From assembly GCA_900770405.1 (NCBI GenBank), contig CAAGKL010000008.1:1-15090 (forward strand): a stretch of 15,090 bases of DNA, given 5' to 3'. Under the pieces are notes generated by a model. That model had not been told where the DNA came from and made no database searches. It saw only the letters and a list, made by a program, of their open reading frames with translations. Origin of the DNA: Clostridia bacterium. GTDB lineage: Bacteria; Bacillota; Clostridia; UBA1381. Positions 6,817-15,090 of this stretch are shown here, piece after piece (position 1 is the stretch's first letter; the number at the start of each line of letters is the position of its first letter). Made by a program: the position numbers and the translations under genes.

Positions 6817-8406
6817 ATGAAAGGTAACATTAAAAGAGTTATGTGCGCGGCACTGGCGCTTTCGATGGCGTCGGCGATGCTGTCGGGCTGCGGCAAAAAG
6901 AAGGGGACGGTCAAGGTTGATACATCGACCGCGAAATACGGTACAACGTATCCGCTTGATGCGAACGGTGATTCGCTTGATCTGTGGATTATCAATTCCG
7001 TTCACCAGAACTACAGCTCATACGCGGATATGCCCTTCTATAAGGAGGTAGAGAAAAGGACCGGTGTTAAGCTGAATATCAAGGGACCGACCGGCGGTCA
7101 GTTTGAGGAGTCCTTCAACCTGATGATTGCATCGGGCGAGCTTCCCGATATAATCCTTTACGACTGGGCGGACAAGAAGGTTGCCGGCGGTCCGTCGAAG
7201 TACATAAAGGAGGGGTATATTCTTCCGCTTAACGATATAATCGATGCTTATGCGCCCAATCTGAAGAAGTGCCTTGCGGCTGATCCTGAGATTGACAAGG
7301 ACGTCAAGACAGATGACGGGCTGTATTATGTTTTTCCGTATTATAACAGCGAGCAGCCGGCGGCTTACGCAGGTCCTGTTGTGCGTGAGGACTGGCTGAA
7401 GGATTGCGGACTTGAGGTGCCGGAAACGGTTGATGATTGGCACACAATGCTTACAAGCTTCCGCGATAAGAAGGGGGCAACCTCACCGCTTATCTGGACT
7501 GATTGGCTGTTTGAGTTCACCGGCTTTTTGAGCGGCGCTTACGGCACACAGCAGGCGTATTACCTCAATGACGACGGCAAAATCGAATACGGCCCCGCTA
7601 CAACAAAATGGAAGCAGTATCTTGAAACTGTCAGCAAGTGGTATTCGGAGGGACTTATCGACAAGGATATTGCAACGCTCGACTCCACTACTTCGAACAG
7701 CAAGGTTATCGGCGGAAAAACCGGAGCCTTTATCGGTACCGGCGGCACTATCAGCGAATATAAGACGATGTTTGCAGATGTTGATCCCAAAGCAAAGCTT
7801 CTTGCGGTGCAGGAGCCTGTATTGAACAAGGGCGAAACTCCTGAGTTCGGTATTTGCGACAACAGATATTCGGGACTTATGTCATCTGCTATAACCGCAG
7901 ACTGCAAGAATGTTGAACTTGCGGCTAAATTCCTGGATTACTTCTACAGTGACGAGGGCAGACTTTTGGCAAACTTCGGTATCGAGGGCGTTACCTACAA
8001 TATGGTTGACGGCAACCCCGTGCTTTCCGATATGGTTATCAATTCCGATGATATACAGAGCACAATGGACGAGTACTGCAACAGCGAATTCTCGATTGTT
8101 GACCCGAGATACTATCCGCAGAGAATGATTTACCCCGAGCAGAAGTATGCAATCGAGCTCTGGGCAAAGACAAACGCGTCCAAACATAAGCTGCCTGTAC
8201 TTCTGCCGACTCAGGAAGAATCCGAGGAGCTTACAAAGTATACAACCGACATAGAAACCTATGTTGAGGAAATGATGATTAAGTTTATGATCGGAACGGA
8301 AAGTCTTGACAATTACGATGCATATCTTGCGCATCTTGATGAGCTCGGTATGCAGAAGGCTCTTGATATATACAGCACCGCTTATGAGAGGTATAAGAAC
8401 AAATAA
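6817..8406 (+). CDS. ABC transporter sugar-binding lipoprotein (LplA/YtcQ-like)
   Basis: The extracellular, membrane-tethered receptor of a carbohydrate ABC importer. The start at 6817 follows AGGAGG (6804-6809) at 7 bases and gives 529 aa, typical of the large LplA/YtcQ-like oligosaccharide-binding group. The signal peptide ends in the lipobox LSGC with the lipidated C25, followed by a lysine patch and linker. Family 1 solute-binding features follow: an N-terminal strand LDLWIINS, then YKEVEKRTGVKLNI and FNLMIASGELPDIILYDW, which form the first lobe, and a KTGAFIGTGGTI hinge-side segment. Both permease genes follow at short spacing. Binding preference cannot be read from sequence; with GH88 and a candidate lyase upstream, unsaturated uronate-containing oligosaccharides are the likely cargo (inference). 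Confidence 0.93.
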   Translation: MKGNIKRVMCAALALSMASAMLSGCGKKKGTVKVDTSTAKYGTTYPLDANGDSLDLWIINSVHQNYSSYADMPFYKEVEKRTGVKLNIKGPTGGQFEESFNLMIASGELPDIILYDWADKKVAGGPSKYIKEGYILPLNDIIDAYAPNLKKCLAADPEIDKDVKTDDGLYYVFPYYNSEQPAAYAGPVVREDWLKDCGLEVPETVDDWHTMLTSFRDKKGATSPLIWTDWLFEFTGFLSGAYGTQQAYYLNDDGKIEYGPATTKWKQYLETVSKWYSEGLIDKDIATLDSTTSNSKVIGGKTGAFIGTGGTISEYKTMFADVDPKAKLLAVQEPVLNKGETPEFGICDNRYSGLMSSAITADCKNVELAAKFLDYFYSDEGRLLANFGIEGVTYNMVDGNPVLSDMVINSDDIQSTMDEYCNSEFSIVDPRYYPQRMIYPEQKYAIELWAKTNASKHKLPVLLPTQEESEELTKYTTDIETYVEEMMIKFMIGTESLDNYDAYLAHLDELGMQKALDIYSTAYERYKNK

Positions 8407-8431
8407 ACGGTAGGTCTGCTTGGAGGCAATT

Positions 8432-9385
8432 ATGACAAAAACGACTAACAAAGTATCAGCGCGTGCTGCCGGACGTGGGTTCGGCAGCACCCTCCGGCGG
8501 GATTTTCGGAAAAATAAGGTAAAATATCTGATTATCGCGCTGCCGCTGCTTTTCTACATAATATTTTACTATGTACCTATGTACGGCGCACTGATTTCCT
8601 TCCAGGATTATTCGCCGAGGTTGGGTATGCTTGGCAGCCCTTGGGTTGGATTTAAGCATTTTACGGATTTCTTCAAAAGTGACAGCTTTGGACGCGTTAT
8701 GAGAAATACGTTCATTCTGAGCGGTCTTGATATTCTAATCTCGTTTCCGCTGCCAATTCTTTTCGCTATTTTGTTAAATGAAGTAAAAAGCACACTTTTC
8801 AAAAGAACGATACAGACAGTGTCGTATATGCCGCATTTCATTTCGCTCGTTATCGCGTGCAGTCTTGTAAAAAATTTCTGCGCATATGACGGCTTAATCA
8901 ACAGTATGATTGCAAAGCTCGGCTTTACGCGATATTCGATATTGCAGGATCCCGCCTCATTTAAGTGGGTATATGTAATATCCAATGTATGGCAGGAGAT
9001 GGGCTGGAACAGTATATTGTTCATTGCGGCGCTCGGCGGAATAAACGAGGAGCTCTACGAGGCGGCGGCGCTTGACGGCGCGGGCCGACTGCGCCAGACC
9101 TGGCACGTTACGCTGCCGGGCATTATCCCGACGATTATGATTATGCTCATTATGCGCATCGGGCAGGTGCTGACTGTCGGACAGGAAAAAATCCTTCTGC
9201 TCTATAACCCCGCAACCTACAAAACCGCAGACGTAATTTCTACCTATATATACAGAAAGGGTCTGCAGGATTTTGACTGGAGCTATTCGGCTGCGGTCGG
9301 GCTGTTTAATTCTGTCGTAAATTTTGTATTCCTGATTGCGGCAAATTATATAAGCAGAAAAACGACCGAAACAAGTTTGTGGTAA
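8432..9385 (+). CDS. ABC sugar permease, LplB family
   Basis: A membrane subunit of the carbohydrate importer, 317 aa. ATG 8432 is preceded by GGAGG (8422-8426); reading upstream would need a TTG that overlaps this ribosome site. After a basic cytosolic N-terminus (about 1-30) comes a first membrane segment (KYLIIALPLLFYIIFYYVP) and the family pattern YGALISFQDYSP, then about five more helices. The EAA loop that contacts the ATPase is at about 210-230 (EAAALDGAGRLRQTWHVTLPG). The gene lies 25 bases after the binding-protein gene and 15 before the second permease, so it forms one operon with both. It belongs to the polysaccharide-type group of CUT1 permeases (LplB in Bacillus subtilis). Confidence 0.95.
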   Translation: MTKTTNKVSARAAGRGFGSTLRRDFRKNKVKYLIIALPLLFYIIFYYVPMYGALISFQDYSPRLGMLGSPWVGFKHFTDFFKSDSFGRVMRNTFILSGLDILISFPLPILFAILLNEVKSTLFKRTIQTVSYMPHFISLVIACSLVKNFCAYDGLINSMIAKLGFTRYSILQDPASFKWVYVISNVWQEMGWNSILFIAALGGINEELYEAAALDGAGRLRQTWHVTLPGIIPTIMIMLIMRIGQVLTVGQEKILLLYNPATYKTADVISTYIYRKGLQDFDWSYSAAVGLFNSVVNFVFLIAANYISRKTTETSLW

Positions 9386-9400
9386 CGGGAGGGGAGAACG

Positions 9401-10270
9401 ATGATGAAAACTTCGCACAGCAGAAGGGTATTTGTGGTTTTGAATGTATTGTTTATGCTGGCGGTAATCGTAACTTGCCTTTACCCGATACTGCACGTAA
9501 TCTTTGCGTCATTTTCAAGCGCCGGTCAGTTGATGAATGTGTCGGGCTTGCTTTGGCATCCTGTAGGATTCTCAACGGCGGCATATGAAGCAATTTTTTC
9601 GAACTCGGTCATTTTAAACGGCTATAAAAATACGCTGTTCATTCTTGTGGTCGGAACAAGCTTGAGCCTTGTTATGACAATTGCGGCGGCATATGTCCTG
9701 TCGTCAAAGGACGTATTCTGGAAGCCGTTTATAATGATGCTCATAATCATTACGATGTACTTTCAGGGCGGTCTGATACCGACATATCTGACTATAAAGA
9801 ATCTCGGACTTTACGATACGCTTTGGTCCGTAATTTTGCCTGTTGCAATAAGCTCGTACAATCTGATTATTATGCGGACATATTTTATGAATATTCCGGA
9901 CAGTCTGATTGAATCGGCAGAGCTTGACGGTGCGGGCGATTTTACAAAAATACGTCATATTATTATACCGCTGTCCGGTCCGATTATAGCGGTTATGGTT
10001 CTTTATTACGGTGTAGGATATTGGAATTCGTGGTTCACCGCGACAATGTATATCAGTGCAAAGGCAAAGCAGCCGCTGCAGGTTATATTGCGTGAAATAC
10101 TCATACTTAACGAAACAACGGCTTTGCAGGGGGGCGACAAGGGTCTTAACATCAGTGAAACCATCAAATACGCGACAATAGTTGTCGTAATGATGCCGAT
10201 ACTGATTATTTACCCGCTTTTGCAGAAATATTTCATCAGCGGCGTTATGGTAGGCGCCGTGAAAGGCTGA
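9401..10270 (+). CDS. ABC sugar permease, YtcP/LplC family
   Basis: The second membrane subunit of the importer, 289 aa. GGAGGGGAG (9388-9396) precedes two ATGs (9401 and 9404); 9401 is given, but 9404 has the more usual spacing and would drop one residue. It has about six hydrophobic segments, and its EAA loop, ESAELDGAGDFTKIRHIIIP, spans 171-190. The C-terminus YFISGVMVGAVKG is typical of the YtcP/LplC group. It pairs with the LplB-type permease to form the channel. No ATPase gene lies here, as is common for this class, which often shares an MsmX/UgpC-like ATPase encoded elsewhere. The SLH gene starts 16 bases after the stop, which suggests the operon continues. Confidence 0.95.
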   Translation: MMKTSHSRRVFVVLNVLFMLAVIVTCLYPILHVIFASFSSAGQLMNVSGLLWHPVGFSTAAYEAIFSNSVILNGYKNTLFILVVGTSLSLVMTIAAAYVLSSKDVFWKPFIMMLIIITMYFQGGLIPTYLTIKNLGLYDTLWSVILPVAISSYNLIIMRTYFMNIPDSLIESAELDGAGDFTKIRHIIIPLSGPIIAVMVLYYGVGYWNSWFTATMYISAKAKQPLQVILREILILNETTALQGGDKGLNISETIKYATIVVVMMPILIIYPLLQKYFISGVMVGAVKG

Positions 10271-10286
10271 GAAAGGATACCGGAAA

Positions 10287-11669
10287 ATGAAATTTACAAA
10301 AATATTATCACTTACGGCAATGATTGCAGCTGTACCGTTTGCCTGCAGCGCGGCGGAAATATCAAGCGTGGATACAAGCTACACCGTTACCGGTGAGGCG
10401 ATGTCGTACAGTATTGTCAGACTCAGTGTATTTGATGACAAGGACAATATATGCTGGATAGATTCCGTGACAGTGGGCGATGATGAAAGCTACAAATTTG
10501 ACTTTTCATTTGACCCCGTAGCGGAGAAAACGGAATATAAGGTGTACATAAACGGCGATATGCAGACAATTGTATTGCCCGGCAACGCTGACGCCGAAAA
10601 GGAAATTTCCGAAGCGGCGGATTTTGCGGCACTTACAGAAAAGCTGGAAATATATGCGGGACGATTCGGCTATGATATTGACGACTGGAAAAACATCTCC
10701 GATACGCAGAAGGACGCGGCGGAGAAGGTTTTCAGAGCACAGCTTGGCACGGACGGCGTCAAGAAGGCATATATGACAGCAGTCGGCATTGCAAGATTCA
10801 ATGATGCCGTTGCGGCAAAGGATAGAAGTAAGGCTGAGGAAGTGCTGACAAAATACGGCGATGACATCGGCGTAACGTATACGGCGGATAAGGCGGGGGC
10901 GCTGACCGCTACACAGCTTGAAAAGCTGATAGTTGCGCTTATGTCGAATACATATCAGACTAAGAGCGCCTTTTGCACGGCGTATACCGATGCGAGAAAA
11001 TCCGTCACCTCGTCCGGCAGCAGTTCGGGCAGCGGCTCCGGCAGCGGTTCGTCGTCCGGCAGCTCCTCGTCCGGCGGGAATAAGAGCGGCGGCGTAGGCA
11101 TCGTGGGCACTCCGATTGTAAAGGCAGAGCCTTTTGAGGACTTGGACTCGGTAGATTGGGCAAAGGACAGCATTTTGGCGCTGTACAACAAGGGCGTCGT
11201 TTCCGGCAAGGGCTATAAAACCTTTGCGCCCAATGACGAGGTTAAGCGCGAGGAATTCGTTGCGATGCTCGTTCGCTTGCTGAAGCTTGAATCCGGCAAG
11301 AGCGCCGGCTTTGAGGATGTTGCCCAGGATGCATGGTATAAGCAGTCGGTTGATGCAGCATATGAAAACGGCATTATAAACGGTGTTTCGGAGAATGCCT
11401 TTGGAGCCGGAATGCCTGTAACGCGTGAGGATTGCGCGGTAATTTGCAAAAATCTGCTTGCTGCGCGCGGCGTAGCGGTGTCGGGTGATGAGCAGGCGGC
11501 ATTTGACGATGATTCGGATATTGCGGGCTATGCAAAGGACGCGGTTTACGCAATGCGCCGGGCAGGCGTTATATCGGGTACGGGCAATAACTGCTTTGAA
11601 CCGAAGGGCGTATGCAGCCGTGCAATGGCGGCAAAAATAATTGATATACTCGGAGGTATGCTGCAATGA
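10287..11669 (+). CDS. SLH-domain cell-wall-anchored protein (C-terminal SLH)
   Basis: A 460-aa exported protein likely held on the wall through its C-terminus. Signal peptide about 1-22. Residues 24-100 form a beta-rich module (VTGEAMSYSIVRLSVFDD, YKVYING). Residues about 112-240 look helical, with ALTEKLEIYAGRFGYD and a later FNDAVAAKDRSKAEEVL. A Ser/Gly linker (about 241-268) leads to three SLH repeats near 283-337, 342-393 and 406-457. Their TRAE-equivalent motifs read KREE, TRED and SRAM, so the third is altered. SLH domains bind pyruvylated wall polymer in known cases. No catalytic motif is visible. It begins 16 bases after the permease gene, and its stop overlaps the next start (ATGA), so both SLH proteins are made from one transcript. 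It may be a scaffold or substrate-binding partner of the importer. Confidence 0.9.
   Translation: MKFTKILSLTAMIAAVPFACSAAEISSVDTSYTVTGEAMSYSIVRLSVFDDKDNICWIDSVTVGDDESYKFDFSFDPVAEKTEYKVYINGDMQTIVLPGNADAEKEISEAADFAALTEKLEIYAGRFGYDIDDWKNISDTQKDAAEKVFRAQLGTDGVKKAYMTAVGIARFNDAVAAKDRSKAEEVLTKYGDDIGVTYTADKAGALTATQLEKLIVALMSNTYQTKSAFCTAYTDARKSVTSSGSSSGSGSGSGSSSGSSSSGGNKSGGVGIVGTPIVKAEPFEDLDSVDWAKDSILALYNKGVVSGKGYKTFAPNDEVKREEFVAMLVRLLKLESGKSAGFEDVAQDAWYKQSVDAAYENGIINGVSENAFGAGMPVTREDCAVICKNLLAARGVAVSGDEQAAFDDDSDIAGYAKDAVYAMRRAGVISGTGNNCFEPKGVCSRAMAAKIIDILGGMLQ
11007..11090 (+). repeat. Ser/Gly-coding low-complexity tract
   Basis: About 84 bases, rich in TCC, GGC, AGC and TCG codons, encode a flexible Ser/Gly linker between the N-terminal part and the SLH repeats of the protein at 10287. 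The repeated units could allow length change by slippage, though only this one copy is seen. Confidence 0.7.
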
Positions 11670-14506
11670 AAAGAATAATATGCGCGGCAATGTGCGCATC
11701 ACTTACGCTCGGCAGTCTTTCAATACCGGCATTTGCGAGCGATAATGTGATTTCCGACAGATTGCTGATCGGAATGGGTGTGATTGACGAAAAATTTGAC
11801 CGCGAAAAGAATCTTACACGTGCCGAATTTGTTGACTTAATTATGCGCACAGCCGATATGGCACATTTTTCCGACGGCAAGCTTATGTACGAGGACGTTG
11901 CGGCGGGCAGCGATTATTTTGACAGCATCTGCGCGGCGTATAATATGGGACTTTTGTCGGACGCGAAATATTTTCGCCCCGATGATGAAATTACAGCCGG
12001 CGAGGCAGCGGTAATTCTTACCACACTTTTGGGCTATAAGCCGTATATCGAGGCAAACGCATTTATGCAAAAGGCTGTTTCCTGCGGCGTGTTTGACGGA
12101 GTGTCAAAAACTCCGGACGGCAAAATCACAGGCGCCGACGCACTTTTGCTTGTCACAAATACGCTTGAGGCGAAGGCTCTTGTGCAATCGACAAATAACG
12201 ATGCGGAGCTGACAGATGTAAGCTATATGAGCGAATATCTGGATATGTACAAGGACGAGGGCATAGTTACCGGTGACGGAATTGCCGATTTTGACGAAAC
12301 ATCTCCTGCGGAGGGCAAGGTTAAAATCGATGGCGAGGAGTACGATTATGACGGTACGCTGGACGGTATGCTCGGCAAGTGCATTGAGTTCTATTACAAG
12401 GAGCTTTCCGACGGTACAAGAGAGCTTATCGCATATGAGGAAAAAAGCAGAAATACCGTTCGCACCTTTAATGCGAACAGCATCACATCGGATACTACAA
12501 CGACCTCTTTTGCGGTAAAGGACGAAAACGGCAAAAAGAGAACATATCAGATACCGCTTGACGTAAAGGTTATTTATAACGGCACGTCAAAGTTCGGCTT
12601 TACGGCGGAGGATTTGCGCCCGAAAGTCGGTAATGTTACGCTCATCAGCAATGACGGCGACAGCACAACAGATGTAATTATAATAAATGACTATGTGCTT
12701 GCTGCGGCAGCATCGGTAAGTGCCGGCTCGCAGACAATTTCAATGAAATACAGCGATTCGCGTATATCAACGAACAAAATCGACCTTAAGGACTATGACA
12801 GATATTCGATAACCAAGGACGGCGCAAAAATAGCGATTTCGGATATCAAGGAATGGGACGTACTGCACATTGCCGAGAATGCGGACAAAACCGTTATAAC
12901 GATAGCGGTGACAGACGGAGCCGTTTCGGGTGAAATTAAGGCGATTGAAGCTGACGGCGACGATACCTACTGGAGCATTGACGGCGAGAAATACGCTGTT
13001 TCTACGGGCTATTGCGATGCGGATACGGTGGTAAAAGTCGGCGCAAAGGGCGTGTTTTACCTTGATATCGAGGGCAGAATTGCTTTTTGCGACACCTCGA
13101 CGACACAGAAGAGTAACTATATGATTTTGCTCAAGGTCGGATACGATTCCGAAAATGAGCGCGCATTCCTGCGTGTATTCAACAGAAGCAATACCGCGGT
13201 TACGGTATTCTGCGCGGATAAGGTAAAGATAAAGGGATATATTCCGAGCGAGGCTATGGTTGTTGAAAACACCTATAAGGAAGCAGCGGATATTCCGGAG
13301 GTGATTTCAAATACCTATGCAAATACGCTGTTCAATCCGGTTTTGATTGAGGCTGACGATGACGGCAACGTCAAAAAAATAACATTTGCGTGGGACGTAT
13401 CGTCAAAGGCCGGATATAAGGGCTATGATGACGGCAATTTCACGCTCGATAAATATGCACAGAGCCAAAGCTTTATGTACAGCTGGGCAAACGGCTGCTA
13501 TTTCCCGACCACAACGCCGATATTCATAATCCCGCGTCCGGCGGACGGAATTTCCGCCGAAAAGAGAACCTCGATTATGCAAGATCCGGAAAATTACAGT
13601 GCGACCACTTTCGGTGCGGAGATCGGAATTGATACCACAGAGGAATCGCGTGATTATGCGAAACTCTACGACATTGACAAATTCAACACACCGAGCATTA
13701 TGACGATTGAGAAGGAATATACGGAGGTTGATGACCCGAGCAATTCCGAAACAACGGCATATAATGAATTTATGCTTGTGACCAAGAATACTGTAATGCT
13801 CGATGACGATGATGACGCGCGCCGTAAGATATGCGGATATTATAAGGGCAATTACGCAGAGTACTGGGTAAAGGACGAAAACGTTGCAAATGTCAGCGGC
13901 GTGGACGTCGGCTCGACCGGCTCAAAGCACGCCTGCCTGCCGAATTCCGACGAGCGTATGTTCGGATTTACCTCAAATACGAAGAAGTTCACAATTTGGG
14001 GAAATACGGGTAAATCGGTCAGCAAAATCAAGGTCGGCGATGTAATTCAGCCGAACTTCAATATGAAGGGCGAGCTTGACAGCTTCAGAACGCTCTACTC
14101 GCGCGAGCTTGAGGGTACGGAGGTTCGGTATAACGCTGCCGGAACCGCGATAGGCAAGGGTGACGATGATGATTTGGTATATGTTCTTCCCGGCGAGTAT
14201 TACGAGCTGAGCGAGAACCCGAACCTCGACACAGATGCGGGTCGTGCGGTGCTTTATACTGCGTACGGCGAGGTTGTGGCTCTCTCCGGCACAAGCTTCC
14301 GCTACAAAACACGCTATCGTCAGCTTAACAGCGGAAAGCTGGAAACATTTGATGTTGAGCGCGTACGCATAGCAAGCAATAATGTGTATATTATAGAGGA
14401 CGGCGAGGTCAAAGTAGGTAGTGCGGACGATATCACGGTCGGCGATAAGGTTTTTGTTCACGTTCGCGACTATACCTGCAAATATGTTTATATCATCAGG
14501 GATTGA
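11666..14506 (+). CDS. Large SLH-domain surface protein of unknown function (N-terminal SLH)
   Basis: A 946-aa exported protein with a signal peptide of about 24 residues (cut near AFA). Residues about 30-170 hold three SLH-like repeats at the N-terminus; only the first keeps a clean TRAE (LTRAEF, 50-55), while the others read TAGE and TGAD. The rest, about 205-946, has no recognised catalytic signature: it is rich in beta-strand patterns and in Asp/Gly (TDVIIINDYVLAAA, DITVGDKVFVHVRDYT), with a run of aspartates around the middle of the C-terminal third. Repeated VGD-plus-strand segments near the end suggest stacked beta domains. It starts inside the stop of the preceding gene (ATGA, 11666), so translation is coupled. 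It may be a structural or glycan-binding part of the wall. No closer family can be named. Confidence 0.85.
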   Translation: MKRIICAAMCASLTLGSLSIPAFASDNVISDRLLIGMGVIDEKFDREKNLTRAEFVDLIMRTADMAHFSDGKLMYEDVAAGSDYFDSICAAYNMGLLSDAKYFRPDDEITAGEAAVILTTLLGYKPYIEANAFMQKAVSCGVFDGVSKTPDGKITGADALLLVTNTLEAKALVQSTNNDAELTDVSYMSEYLDMYKDEGIVTGDGIADFDETSPAEGKVKIDGEEYDYDGTLDGMLGKCIEFYYKELSDGTRELIAYEEKSRNTVRTFNANSITSDTTTTSFAVKDENGKKRTYQIPLDVKVIYNGTSKFGFTAEDLRPKVGNVTLISNDGDSTTDVIIINDYVLAAAASVSAGSQTISMKYSDSRISTNKIDLKDYDRYSITKDGAKIAISDIKEWDVLHIAENADKTVITIAVTDGAVSGEIKAIEADGDDTYWSIDGEKYAVSTGYCDADTVVKVGAKGVFYLDIEGRIAFCDTSTTQKSNYMILLKVGYDSENERAFLRVFNRSNTAVTVFCADKVKIKGYIPSEAMVVENTYKEAADIPEVISNTYANTLFNPVLIEADDDGNVKKITFAWDVSSKAGYKGYDDGNFTLDKYAQSQSFMYSWANGCYFPTTTPIFIIPRPADGISAEKRTSIMQDPENYSATTFGAEIGIDTTEESRDYAKLYDIDKFNTPSIMTIEKEYTEVDDPSNSETTAYNEFMLVTKNTVMLDDDDDARRKICGYYKGNYAEYWVKDENVANVSGVDVGSTGSKHACLPNSDERMFGFTSNTKKFTIWGNTGKSVSKIKVGDVIQPNFNMKGELDSFRTLYSRELEGTEVRYNAAGTAIGKGDDDDLVYVLPGEYYELSENPNLDTDAGRAVLYTAYGEVVALSGTSFRYKTRYRQLNSGKLETFDVERVRIASNNVYIIEDGEVKVGSADDITVGDKVFVHVRDYTCKYVYIIRD

Positions 14507-14524
14507 TTATCAATACGGTAAAAT

Positions 14525-14550
14525 CGCAGCGCAAGCTCTCTTGCGCTGCG
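14525..14550. other. Strong hairpin without T-run between genes
   Basis: CGCAGCGCAAG (14525-14535) pairs perfectly with CTTGCGCTGCG (14540-14550) around a CTCT loop, an 11-bp GC-rich stem 18 bases after the SLH gene stop. The bases after it, GCGAGGATATAAAAAAG, have no T-run, so it is not a standard plus-strand terminator. It may stabilise or process the operon mRNA, or limit read-through to the next gene. The downstream ribosome site (GGAAGAGG, 14571-14578) lies outside the stem. Confidence 0.75.
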
Positions 14551-14581
14551 GCGAGGATATAAAAAAGAAAGGAAGAGGATT

Positions 14582-15090
14582 ATGAACAAAACATTTAAAA
14601 GACTGCTCTGTGCAGCCATTGCGGCGGCTATGAGCGCGACCGTGGCAGTACCGTCATTTGCGGGAACCGGCACAAGCGCCGGCGCAGCCGACGGCGGTGT
14701 AATCGGCAGAGTGTCGGCTGATTTTGAAAAGTTTGACGTTGGTCAGAAATTTACAAGCGATCCCGAGAGCGGTGTTATCTCGATAGAGTATGCGAATGAT
14801 CTCACATACGAAATTGCAAATGACAATGACAGCAAGGTAATGAAAATCACAAGAGCCGCAGACGGAAAGAATAATTTCGGAATAAAGCTCATACCGGTTG
14901 CGGGAACGCTTGATGATGCAGATTACTGGGTAGTAAAATATGACCTCAAAAACGGCGACACATATCCGTTTTATACGTATGAAAACGGTCTTACCTTCGG
15001 TAATGAATTTCCGTACATAAACCAGCAGCTGCAGTTCAGAAATGACGGCGAATCGATTGTATTTGCCGGCACAAGATCACTCTTCAAAGC
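14582..15090 (+). CDS. Secreted protein of unknown function, N-terminal part (cut by window end)
   Basis: An exported protein open from ATG 14582 to the window edge (169 full codons). The ribosome site is GGAAGAGG at 14571-14578. A signal peptide spans about 1-27 (MNKTFKRLLCAAIAAAMSA, then AVPSFAG). The visible mature part is beta-rich and soluble-looking: DFEKFDVGQKFTSDPESGVIS, YEIANDNDSKVMKITRAADG, YWVVKYDLKNGD. This pattern is typical of jelly-roll, carbohydrate-binding-like modules at the front of secreted enzymes, but no family can be named and the catalytic part, if any, is missing. It lies 76 bases after the SLH gene with the 11-bp hairpin between them and no convincing promoter, so it probably belongs to the same locus. 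Confidence 0.85.
   Translation, partial: MNKTFKRLLCAAIAAAMSATVAVPSFAGTGTSAGAADGGVIGRVSADFEKFDVGQKFTSDPESGVISIEYANDLTYEIANDNDSKVMKITRAADGKNNFGIKLIPVAGTLDDADYWVVKYDLKNGDTYPFYTYENGLTFGNEFPYINQQLQFRNDGESIVFAGTRSLFK

Noticed and set aside
7882..8490. 202-aa antisense open frame across the binding-protein end
   Set aside because: It covers a conserved coding end and the ribosome site of the permease gene; no supporting signals.
10506..11702. 398-aa antisense open frame over the SLH gene
   Set aside because: It lies fully opposite a well-supported SLH gene, is rich in Arg/Cys/His as mirror frames of this base composition often are, and has no ribosome site, promoter or recognised domain.
14541..14563. 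Promoter TTGCGC to TATAAA before the last gene
   Set aside because: The spacer would be 11 bp and the -35 lies inside the hairpin stem.
1..15090. tRNA, rRNA, CRISPR array, insertion sequence or phage genes
   Set aside because: No such structure, spaced identical repeats, terminal inverted repeats or transposase-like coding region was seen.

Overview
This window looks like a contig end from an anaerobic, low-to-mid GC Gram-positive, most likely a Clostridia-class Bacillota from a gut-type community. The signs are strong Shine-Dalgarno sites (AGGAGG type), sigma-A-like promoters with 17-bp spacers, a lipobox solute-binding protein, S-layer homology (SLH) proteins and a secreted copper-amine-oxidase-N-like 'stalk' protein. 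I cannot fix the genus. The first 19 bases match the 3' end of the Illumina read-1 adapter and are not genomic.

Region 1 (20-2343) is ordinary. It holds the tail of an unidentified gene, a bidirectional terminator, and a minus-strand pair made of a small secreted stalk-domain protein and proA (glutamate-5-semialdehyde dehydrogenase, proline synthesis). A divergent intergenic region with two good promoters and three 10-bp-phased repeats follows, then a 78-aa protein that may be a ribbon-helix-helix-like DNA binder, closed by a terminator.

Region 2 (about 2344-15090, all plus strand) is a Gram-positive polysaccharide-utilisation locus. A first unit encodes a cytosolic GH88 unsaturated glucuronyl hydrolase and a 1001-aa secreted BNR_4-type beta-propeller protein, a fold shared with ulvan-type polysaccharide lyases. 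A second unit, behind its own promoter, encodes a lipoprotein solute-binding protein and two LplB/YtcP-type permeases, then two SLH proteins with overlapping genes, and finally a secreted protein cut by the window end.

Inferred working model: the secreted propeller protein cleaves or binds a uronic-acid polysaccharide outside the cell. SLH proteins hold or display something at the cell wall. The ABC importer takes up unsaturated oligosaccharides, powered by an ATPase encoded elsewhere. GH88 then removes the terminal unsaturated uronate in the cytosol. The substrate is unknown. Most lines of the model are family-based inference; the order, spacing, signal peptides and key residues are read directly from the sequence. 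I saw no tRNA, rRNA, CRISPR array or insertion sequence, and no gene-free stretch longer than 300 bases.
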